A program made the translations under genes and the position numbers. From Pomacea canaliculata (Eukaryota; Mollusca; Gastropoda; Architaenioglossa; Ampullariidae), in the NCBI RefSeq assembly GCF_003073045.1, contig NC_037594.1, positions 22,822,927 through 22,886,926 on the forward strand: a DNA stretch of 64,000 bases, written 5' to 3'. The notes under the pieces were generated by a model, which made no database searches, was not told the DNA's origin, and saw only the letters and a program-made list of their open reading frames with translations. Below, piece after piece: positions 37,301 to 48,800 of this stretch (the first letter of the stretch is position 1; each line of letters opens with the position of its first letter).

Positions 37301-38600
37301 AACAACACCAACAGAGCAGTCTGCCTTTCTTGAACTATAGACCAAGACACAAATTAAAAGAAAAGAAAGATTGTCATGACAAGTGGAGTGCGTTGTTTTT
37401 GTTTTTTGATTTTTTTTGTTTTTTTGCGGTGTTAAATTTCCAAGCAGTTTCAGATTCGGGAGATTCTGCAACGGTAATGTGACCAATAAAGAAGCAGATG
37501 TTATTTGTGGATAATTTTGATTAAAAAATTGTGCGTCTTATTATTTTGCAAATATTTCACAACTTCTAGGGTAACAGAAGGCGAGCCGGTGCTTTTGCAA
37601 GAACCTATACTGGAGAAAATTGGCTCCAAGTACAACAAAACACCTGCACAGGTAGTGTGAGGTATTTTTCTACTTACGTGCACTTGACGTCAGCCGAGAT
37701 CTCGTTCATCAGTTTGGGCATTTTGTTGTCTAAGGCCTAATTTCTCATTTATTTTTTTGGGGGGATCGTGTAACTTTTTTAATGATGCATAAATAGTTTT
37801 ATGAGAAACTGTAGTATTTATTAATTTTGTGTATTGCGAATGCTTCATTGCGAAAGCTTTTTGTACTCTATTGCAAACTATATTTTTCGTATGATAGTTT
37901 CTTCCCCATATTTTCTTGATAAATTATTTATGATCTTGGCATTTGTTGTCCTGTATAAGGTGCTCATAAGGAGTCTGCTTCAGCGAGGAATACTGGTGTC
38001 AGTGAAAAGTATTACACCTAAGCGCATTGAAGAAAACATCGAGGTGAGTTTTACGCATCATCATCGTCTTTTCATTTTCTTTTATATCGTCGTCTTGCTC
38101 CTTGATCTCATCGATAGCAGCAAGTCATGTAAGATTATTACGGTTTTGACTGTTAACCATGTCTTACCTGAACTTGTTGCCCGTTTTCGTCACGATTTGC
38201 TGATGGCGATCCCCAGCCAGTTGTTTCACCGCTCGCCTTTGATTTTTCCTTGGCAGGTTTTTGACTTCGCCCTAACGGTAGAGGACATGCAGGAGATTGC
38301 CAAACTAAGGAACGATCATCGCTTCTTCCCTTTTCGCCAAATGTACGCACACAACTGCGCTCATTGTACAGTGCATGTTACACTGAGATTTAACTAGCTA
38401 ACAGGAAATCTCTGTTGAATCACGGGGTGGGATCTAGATCAAAACACCTTTCAGTAAGTGTATGTCGCCGGCAATGGGAATCCATCAGTTGAATGTTTCT
38501 GCAGCATAGCAGCGCTGTTTAATGGCGTTAACAGCAGCGTTTCGATTTTCTTTTCAGGGCAGGAGATCATCCCCAGTACCCGTTCAGCATCCCATACTAA
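34393..38600 (+). CDS. Aldo-keto reductase, AKR1-like (10 exons)
   Basis: A cytosolic NADPH-dependent carbonyl reductase of the (beta/alpha)8-barrel family. Exons: 34393-34461, 35910-36077, 36255-36371, 36491-36574, 36808-36924, 37072-37184, 37570-37651, 37960-38043, 38257-38342, 38558-38600. All joins keep frame and give 320 residues, normal for the family. The N-terminus reads LSNGRKAPAIAFGTWQ. The catalytic tetrad is Asp45 (GYRHIDTAYSYDNE), Tyr50, Lys79 (LATK) and His112 (MIHAPWG). GKVKSLGLSNFNSVQ and QVECHAYLPQ follow. The NADP-phosphate site is VKSITPKRIEEN (Lys266, Ser267, Arg272), and the tail is PQYPFSIPY. The substrate cannot be told from sequence. The exon 3 acceptor is a CAG/TAG pair, where use of the first AG would bring in a stop. 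AATAAA signals follow at 38668 and 39039. Confidence 0.95.
35592..35680 (+). repeat. Partial third copy of the THAP-associated repeat (tail only)
   Basis: AACTTGTAATACTGGACTGC, the following GGCAGACGATTTTTTTT, CCAG, AACTAAAACGAGGCAG and GTACATAGCTTCCGG closely match 12668-12752. It lies in intron 1 of the aldo-keto reductase gene. Only the 3' portion of the repeat is present, so it is a fragment. Confidence 0.8.
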
Positions 38601-41600
38601 GATTTTTTGACAGTAACATCTGAGCAGGAGGCAAGGTCCTTAGAACAATCGACAGACCTGCAAATTGAATAAATGGCAGACACAACCTCCTCATCCGGGC
38701 TTTTTCAACATGGGCGACAGACCGGGGACAAACTGTTCTCCGCAAACAGCAGCGTTCACTAGAGACATGGCAGACTGGTGAACCGGAAGTACTTTACGTC
38801 TCGAACGTTCCACTTACAGTTGCGCTTTCAGATTGGTCTCCTCCGGGAACGCGCTTCACTGGTGTGGACAAGTTAGTTTATTTAGCGCCGTAGGACGATC
38901 GAGGGAGAGACATCGTAATGAAATCAGTATAGAGGATGAGCTTTGGTATATAGTAGCACAAATGTCTTTGTATTTGCCAGATAGGGACGATCGATAATTT
39001 ATCTACATTGACTAACATTTCTGACTTCTATATTCTTTAATAAAACTGTGTACATTGCAGTTTTTTTTTTAAATGTAATGATAAATCTGTTGGCGGACGG
39101 GGGTTGGGAAGTAGCTTAGTAATGAGCATTTGTTCACGATTGCGTGAGTAAAAATCGCACCCTAAAGAAACAACACGGATATTGCGCTTACGCCTCCAGC
39201 AAACCAATCCCATCATGACATCTATCGCACGCGCGCGCACACACACACAACCCGAGTGAAAGTTGGGGGATAAGGTATTGTTCAGGTAAAAAAAGCTTTT
39301 TTTTGGCATTTCATCACAAACTTCGAGATCTTTATTTATCCATCAAGGTTTCTTTCAACAGTAAATCAAAACTGCTGTTCATACAAATGAGCGTGCACGA
39401 CAGTGACTGCTGTACTGCATACAAACGACAGCATTTCACAACAAACAACAAAATCTCTCCTAGCATTGTGGCTTAGACTGTACATCAACTTCATGGTCAA
39501 GAAAGTCAACGGCACATTTCTGTTTACACGTAATTCTAACCTAAAAAAATAAAAGTATTTTTAAAAGAAATAAAGCTGTAAAGAAAAAAACCGACTCAAT
39601 GTTCCAAGTCAAAAAAGTACTGTACATCATCGGTAGCTTACATAAGCTGGTCAGCTCGTAATGCAGTCACCTCCATTTGAGATTCAGGCAGAGTGAGGTT
39701 GTTACAATGACTGGTGTAAACCCCATCGACAGCAATGATTAATACATTATTGTAGGAAACATTTTCATTTTCTCAATTTCACTGCAAGCCCATCTCAAAA
39801 TTATGAGATGCCATTGATTTCTCTTCTTATGTCAAAGATGCACATCTCAGCAAGCAGAGCAGGCCTTGTACTTTTCTACAAGCCTTTTCATGCCGCTGAA
39901 CATTTAGCTTTTTTTACCAGCACACACAGGGCGGCAGAAGTATGTACAGAACTATACATGAACATGCATGCACACACACACTCCTAGTTTACTTTTCGAC
40001 AACTGCCATAATCTAGCCATTCTCTGTGTACTAATACTGTCTATATCAACAATTTATACTAGCATATATAAATGTTGAGGTATGTTGAACTCTGGCTATG
40101 CATACCACCCAACATGAAGATGAAATATAGACATCCCCCAACCATCACCACTAATAAACGTTTTTCGAATTTATCATGGTGTGAAAGTGATACGCCTTCA
40201 CTAGAAACTTTTGAATTTAGGTTTTTAGGCCTAGCAGTGTGCTGCTCTCTCATGATAATGCGCTTTGTATTAATTAAATGATATTGCCCAACTGTATGCT
40301 GATGTAAGAATCTGAGCCCACTTAACTTTTCAACTTACGATGGGTTCATAACAGTGATACTGACATACATCAGAGATAGATTAAAGTTTACTTAAAGATA
40401 TGTAGCATTGGTCTACAGAAAATAGTGTATTTTCTAGCTTAAGGAAAATAAAAACGCCACACAAATATACTTTTTTAAAAAAAATCAGCCAACGAATTTA
40501 GACACTGAAACATGACTTTGTGCTTGCTGAAAATATGTACCTGTTCAAATGCAATATATTATTTTTATAATGTTGTGCCATTAAAGGTGTGAATGTCAAA
40601 AAAGTGGGCATAATACCTGAGACCATTTCTTAAATGTTAACCACTTCTGAATTTTTGTAAAATGGGTCATAGGGCCTTTATAACTGAAATTCTTTTGGTT
40701 AGAACAGCAGTAGCATTATTCATAATTATTCACATATCAATTTAAATGTATGAAAATATGTCAGCATCTTTATTGTGAAATGTTATTGCAAGAACTCAAT
40801 TTTACATCCAAATCAAAGCCTAACTGATCTTGCCTAGCACCATTGTCAAAAACCCTTAGCCCACAATATCAAGCAAAGGCATCCAAAAAGTTTGAAAATT
40901 GTTTACTCTTTCAAAGGTTTTGATTAACTTTTTTCTAAAACACATACACACACAAAGCCTATCCAACATTCCCCAAGTACCTCTCCACATCCATACTGAA
41001 CCACAAAAGCAATCAAAAGAAACTAGAAACATATCTTAAAAGGACATACAATTTCAGTGGTTGTTTGAAAGATTTATGCATAGACAGATTACCGTTTTGC
41101 AACAGGCCTTTTTTTTTTACCAAATGAAAAGTCTCTATTTCAGCCATTGTTGCTTACAGCTGGAAATAAATCTTAACTTCTTATACCCAACTTAACCCTA
41201 ATGACTTTTGTGGTCAAATGTCCATCTTTATTGAGCATCCAGCTTTACGACAGAAATATATTCCTAAATAACCCCTCCTCCCCCTTCCCCATAAAAAAAG
41301 AATGAGAATAAAACAGGAAAATGAGAAAAATGATTAGAGAAAATATCTGAGCAAGAGAAGTCTTCTCGCCAATTTGAATACATGTATAAGCATGAAATAG
41401 TCCTGCATTCAACAAATTCACCAATATTGTAGTATCGTTCATGAGAAAAGCATGATAATGAGAATAAGTAATCATTTGTAAGTCTGTGAAAAAGAAAATA
41501 TGATAAAGGCAGCAAAATACTTACTACACTTAAAAAATAACCCATATCTTCTTCAGACTCTTCCCAAAGACAAGCCAATAACTTGCTGTCTCTTCTGGCT

Positions 41601-44600
41601 GTATAGACAACCATTTTAGTGGATGACAGGAAAATCTATAGACTCTCCTACCTTCGTTTTTTTTTAATGTGGTTCTTAATGGTTATGCTTTAATATAAGT
41701 AATTTTAACAAATATAATGGACATAAATAGGCATATCATATTTAGAGGTGAATCTGTGCCTCTTCACAAGCAGAAAATGATAAATAACTTTACCTTTTTC
41801 AGGACTGCTAATGTTATATTTTTTTCAAAGTTCAGTGGCATTAAAGAAGAAGCTGCTTTGTAATAATGGCACACAATCAAGGTAAAAACAGTAATCAAGA
41901 CTCAAAAATAAAATCCTAAAAAAAAAAATTATTGTTTAATGCTAGCTGGATCTTTAGGTTGGTGCTAATCCTACCTACAAGAACCTGCTGCAAAATAATG
42001 AAAACTTTTCTGAAAATCACCAGTGTGCTGTCTGAGTTCAAGACTGACAAAAGTGTAAATGGCTGCCTTTTTCATTAAGAAACATCAACACATGGAGCAT
42101 AATGTGCTGTACAAGCAAAGTTTTGTACCTAATAGTTACCAAGCACGAAGACAATGCATCAAGTATTTTCCAAGCAAAAATGTCTACAGGTATATAAAAA
42201 AAAGGTTTTCAAACATCATTCACTGAATCTTTGGGCAAATCAAGAAACACAAAACTCAAAACTTTCAAGGAATTTCCCTTGAAATCATACTTCGTCCCTG
42301 CACATCTCTGCATTTTCATAGGATCATCACAGAAAGCAAAGTAGACTGCCAAACAGATGAAAGTCGAAGTTCATAAGTTGCAGTAAATCACACCAACCAA
42401 AACAGCGAAATGTTATTGATATACAATGAAATTGCAAAAGTAACTAATTTTTATTATCTAAGCATAATATTTTTAACAGGAGAGGGTGAGGAGTTCGGTA
42501 GGAAGAATCTGAATGATTGAATGTATGTATAATCATGGCTGTATCTCAGGTATGCACATTCTCATCATGCATCTGTGTTTCAGAAGCCTTGGATCATTAA
42601 ATCATGATGAAACAATTTACAATCCCTAAATAAATTGCATGCAATCATTATTCTGTCTAGTTTAACATATGGTAAAGATGTTAAGTTTTCAAATGGCCAG
42701 TATGACCTGCATTCCAAGTATTCAAAGATTTAATCCCATGACAAATTAAAACTTCATGTTGGGAGAATGCTGTATGAAAAGCTATGAAAAAATTGATTGT
42801 AACAGCTTTTCACTGCCTAACATTAAAACAGAGGCAGCAAATGAACATTTTTCTTGGTTTGTATTTGTTTATAATCTTTGATTAATAAGACATTTGAATA
42901 AAATTCTACATAAAAAGCCTGAATAATGTGCAGATTAACAAAACAAAGTAGCAACAAAGTCAAAATCCTTGCCTCATCTCAATAAATAATAAATTATAAT
43001 TTGGATAAAAGATGGAAGAAAACATACAGGCAAAAGCAAATACAGACTTTGGAAAGGGAATGATGGCAAACAAAAAAAGATTTAAAGACAGACACAATTA
43101 GGTAGAAAACAAATACAGGAAAACATCTGAAAACAGTAGAACATTTCATTCTTGTAATTCCGAAATAAACGTGATCAATCAGTGATTCTTTACCTTCATC
43201 ACTACACAATTTCTGTACAGTTTCTGTTAATAAGGTTATCAACCTATATAAAATAGTCAGATTTGTTAATACACAGCACCATATGGCATTTTTAATAAAT
43301 GCAACATTATGTTATTTGAAAGATGGCTAATAATTCCCCAAGCCTCCCCCCCCAAAAATGAAAATCTAACAACAAGCAAGCTCATTTTGATTAATGAAGT
43401 CCAAGGTGTGTGCATGCATGAGTGTGTAGTAAGCATACATGCATGCAAATGAGATAAATGACTGTTAATGAGGATTTTATCCTCTTAAAAAAATGAGGGA
43501 ATATGTTTTACACAAAAATATGTGAAACAAAACTGCCTGTCTTAACAGGATTTTTAAGAGGTAAACAAGTAGTGTGAAGGTTTCAAAGTTGAATTTTACT
43601 TCTTTCTTATGAATGCCAATACATTATAATCAGAACTCGTATATGCTGTTTAGATCCAGATCATTAAATAATGATAATAATTAAATTGAATATAATAATG
43701 TCTATCATTTTTTCTCATAGCTGATACACATGCTTACTAAGGACTGCCTTTGATCTAAACATTCAAACAGGCCTTATATAATAAAAATAGGTATAACCAA
43801 TCTCTTTAATACCTGGGAAGTCTGCACAGATGTAAAGTTATTTCTCTATTTTGTGACAATATTCCACTACAAAGGGAAAAAAGTTCATGTGCGCATGCAC
43901 ACACAAACATACATAAGCAGAATGGCTTTGTACAAATACATTTCACAAGTACTGTCCATGGCAATGAAAAAAAAATCTGAAACATGGGATGCAAATAAGT
44001 GAACAAGACCGGATCAGAGGTTCTAGATCACCATTCAAAATTTATACAAGCATGTCTGAAACTTACAACAATTAACACTCTGTCCAGCATTGCATAACCT
44101 TGAAAGATGAGGTACCAAACTGCACATTTGAAAGTGTGACAATGAAAGTATTCAATAAATGGGAAAAAAGTGCATTACATAGCACTTCTGTGCATAGACA
44201 ACTAAGTTTTAAACATAAGACATACATGCAAAGTGGGTATTAAATTGCAGGGAAGTAACTCATAACTCAATTTGCCTGTTGGCAACACTCCATGATGAAA
44301 GAAATAGACTCCAAATGACAAGGCATACGATTCCAACACATTTTCATCTGAAATATGTCAAGTTGCATCAGATTACCTAACAAAGTTTAAGGTAGTTACA
44401 AGTTCATTTCAATTAAAGTCTAATTGAACTAGAGATCTAAAATGGTATATCTAAAGATATAAAATCTATTAAACTACATAATTCCATTGCTTTATAAAAT
44501 GCGCATGTAACACATATTTTGAAATGACTTAAAACAGCTTCTAAATAAGGAAATTTTAAAACAAACTTACACACATATGTGAGCAATCGGAAATGAACTT

Positions 44601-45832
44601 TGCTTAACAACTACATATACTTGTTCACAAACGTCTTCTACATTTGATGTAACCAAATGGAATGTAAAATACCAATAACAAAATCTTATTGTATTCATAA
44701 ATGTCTCAAGCAACACTGTTACTACCTTTTTAACTGCTTGAGAGTGTATATCCTACAAAATTATTATATGATTCTTTAAAGAACATGTTCCCATATTATT
44801 CTGCTTTTTATTATACAACTTGCATAAAAGGGATATGCTTAGTTTAATTAAGTCTCTTAAAAGATAAATTACATAAACTTTCACTTCATTGATTAGCCAA
44901 GAAAGGAACAAGTCAACAACATATTTCTATCTCGTGGACTAGGATATTATTATTATATCTGGGGTAAGTTTTATAGTCACTAGCATTTCAAGCAAAAATA
45001 GGTAGTGACAGCTGATATTTTATAGTCAAAAATGGGAAGTTGAAGCTGAAATTAATTTCAAAGTGGCTGACAAGTTAACAAAGAATGATGCTGTCATTAA
45101 TTTATCTCAGAAGTGTGTGGGTTTTTTCCTGAAGCACACAAAATGACTCAAATTCTATCATCAGTGAAGGATGCTGCTCATGCTACAGCTTGAATTCAAT
45201 GCTAATGAGATATTGCCATAATAGTGATCCTAATATTGTGGAAGTGTGTTCTTGACAACTGCTAAAATGCAGATAAGAAATGTGACATTCCAAGATATGT
45301 ATACTTTACAAAGGGAATAGTCATTTACTAAGATTAATAAAAATGTAATAAAAACATTTGGCCCTCAGTTTAGCCTCTAAAGCCATGTTTATCTCTCTCA
45401 GGATACAAGAAAACATGCTCTTCTTTTAGAAGTTCCCAGACTGTCAATGTATTGAGATAAACAGCATTGAGACAATAATTCTTGTATGCAAAATCAAATA
45501 CTACTTGACAAGAGTAATGTTAATGTGTATGCACATGTGCATCCATGTTATCTATAGACTCAAGTAATCTACAAACCCATGTGATCTATAAACTCATGAT
45601 TTATAAACCAATGTGACCTATAAAAAGATCATTGAAAGACAAAAGGCTGCTGTACATGATGCACTTTACAACAGCTATTACATTTATGACAATGAAGAAG
45701 AAGATGATGATAATGATGATGAAAGAATGTTGATAGTGGCAGTGTTGGTGGTACTGATGATAATAAAAGGTGGTGAAAGGTGTACAAATGTTCCTGTGAT
45801 GGCGGTGTGATGGACACAGCAACTACAATGTG
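38601..45832. other. Convergent gene ends; presumed long 3' UTR of the GALNT gene
   Basis: The first 450 bases hold the aldo-keto reductase 3' UTR (AATAAA at 38668 and 39039). A minus-strand poly(A) signal (TTTATT on the plus strand, 39331-39336) sits only about 290 bases away. It could end the GALNT transcript, which would then have a 3' UTR of about 6.5 kb; an alternative signal is at 41227-41232. The whole stretch is uniformly AT-rich, has only short random ORFs, and shows no repeat or exon that could be recognised. Confidence 0.4.
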
Positions 45833-48800
45833 TTACCACTTCATGTCACTGAGGACCCACTGCTGTGATACTTCACCTGTACATGGACCTGGAAAAAAGA
45901 AAGGAGACCTTAGGTTGCACTTCATGAGTGTATTAAAATAAAAACAGTGTACCAAATACAAAAAGAATTTGAAAACAAAGTACATTTTTACATAATATTT
46001 ACAGAAAAGACCAAACATTACTCTGCTATATGTAGTTTTTAAAAAAACAATGAAGTGTCAACAGCACAATTATTTAAAAGAAAATGACATGATCTGCCTA
46101 CCTAATGAAGGTGTTTCTTTGTCATGCACAGATGCCTTTCCTAGACACTGGTCCGTATTGACGTGGCGTAAAGTAAGTAGCTGGAGATTGAAAAAACAAA
46201 TTTCCCACGATAGAAAAAAAGCATATAGACTGAATTTTATTTATCGATGAACTTTTTTGATGTTGCCTTAGTTTTTAAAAGAAAAAATGAGCTCTATGCT
46301 GATTGTCACTTCTTTATCAAATAAATATACCACACTAATTAAGCCAATTTTATCAATCTTACTAAACATAATGTCTGTATTGTAATTTTTTTAAAAAAAA
46401 TCCTGCTTGCTGCTACTGACCCTACATACTGCTGGTTATAGTAGTATATACCAGGAGTACAAATGTTTGTTAGTCTTTATCAAGATATGGGCAGAGAAGC
46501 AAAGTAAATTACATTTTTGCCGATACATTTGAAATGACTTGGTGCACAACTCATCAGCATGCACTCCAACACTATATCTGTAAAGGTTTAATTATGGTCA
46601 ATACAGCTAACAGGTGTAGGTACACATCCACAGTAACTCTTTGCACTCTCAAACATGCACATAAGCATGACAACATGTGCATAGTTGTATACCTCCATTT
46701 ATATAATAACATCGGTATTTATTAGTAAACAAGATGAAAAGGCAGACCAGAAATGGGGTTGAATATGAGAAAAAGAAAACAACCATTGACATCTAAACAG
46801 ATTTGCAGAACTGGCTCTGGCACATTTTCATTTTATAGAATGGTGTTAATATCATTAGGGGCTTGGTAGGCACTTGCTACCTGCATGCTATCCCAAGATG
46901 GTAACTAAAAATCCTTATAAAATATTAGTGGTTTAGCAGACAACTAGCTCGTCTTTGCATGCGACCCTTCATGACCTTAACAGTATTTTAGAAAATGAAA
47001 ATGATACAAAAGGCAAGAAAGCAGCAATAATGCCCCTCAGTAATACCACATGCCAACAAAGCAAGCCAATGCCAGCATCCCAAGTTACTGCCAATAACAG
47101 AGTGTATAAAAACACAGGCATCAATGGCGGAATTACAAAAAGTTGTGAGCACAGAAATACACATCTAAATGAGAAAACTGTGACAATAAGGTTTCATTAG
47201 CTTCTTATTAAGCACCTGTTAACATATTTAATAAAATCTATTATTTGTAAAGTGACAAATTTGAAAACAAATATTATAGTTATGTGAAAAAATTAATCAT
47301 GTTATGATTAATATGATTTATTCCAATGCCCTGGAAAACCTAAGGACCATCTTGCATGTTTATGTAAAACTAACAGCTTTTGTTCTGTAATGTTCTTAGA
47401 TAGGTCCTTCCTTATATATAAATAATTAATTTAACCTTCCTAAATATGTGATATGTATCTATATATCCTTACTTAAGCACTGTTCCTTTACTGACTTCAG
47501 TCTAATGTAAAACAGTGCACAACTATACTGAGATCCATGACACCAAAACGAACTGATCTAAAAATTAAAGCCAAAGCAATTAATGGCATATGAATTTTAA
47601 ACTTTTTTTTAAAAAGCAAGCTTCACCAAAAAAACTCCCCCACACAATTCCCTCCTAAGCAAATATGCTACCTGCTGGCTGTAATCCCACTCAAGGTTGT
47701 GGACATCACAGCGAGAAAATTGTACCGAGTTGGATACAGCCTGCAGGCACAGGTTATCATCTGTCATGATCAGCCGCTTGGCTGTGTAGGAAAACACCTG
47801 ACGATGTGAGGCCAAGCACCAACATGCAACACAACAGAAAAACAAAGCCATTTGTCAATGATGCGAACTACATCATATGTAGCATGCCCTGTTATTCATG
47901 CAGGACAGTCTGGCTTCTACTTGTCGTTGATCTGCACAGCTGTTGGGAGTCACTATCAAGCCATGAACTGCAAATCCCAACTGATGTTTAGATAAGCCCT
48001 TCCTTTAAAACGCAAGTTGCATGATACATGTCCACAAGCTCCTCAAATATTGGAAACAGAGATCATTTTCTTGGTGCTGTTTTCCAGGATATCCTGTCAA
48101 GCATTAGAACAATGAACTGCTATTAGAATGAGGGCACGCCAGACTATTCAGTTGCAGGCCGGTGGCACCATGCATCTCCTGCTTACCTGCATTTTAACTA
48201 ATTCCAAACCAGCATCCCATGATGATAAAGCTCACATTATTAAGCCAGTTCACAGCACATCAACAAGCAGCAAGTGGATACCTGTATCTATGAACTAGGT
48301 ATGTATTACAGCCATGAACAGTATGCTAAGGCCTGGACCTAGAGAAAAACAAGATTTTTTTTTTTGCTGTGCAATGGCAGGCACACTGGAAAACAACAGT
48401 AAGGCAGGTGATCAACAACAAAGACTGACATGAAGATCAGTAATAAAGAAGTTTATGTATCACTGAAGGTAGCAAGTTGGGCAATCAAGCAAGGAACAAT
48501 TATTTAACCAGTACTTAATCATAATATTAAACCCAGTCTTGCCAAGCACCACATCAAGATATTTGAGTTCAAGCCTAAAAACAAACACTGACATTCTGAT
48601 AACCATGGATGAAAAATCAAGAGGTGTTCCACTTAAATGACATATTCTACATCTCAAAAACCCAAACCCTTTAGAAAACAGAAACTAGTAAAAATCAGGT
48701 TCTCATAACTTTTGAATTACTGGGGAAAACATGATGTTAAAATACCAAGTCAGACAATAATAGGAGTAATAAGAATAATCCTGCATGGCAGTGTCTTGAA

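Noticed and set aside
45601-45822. Minus-strand Ile/His-rich ORF just after the GALNT stop
   Set aside because: It is driven by a GAT/AAT triplet repeat in the presumed 3' UTR.
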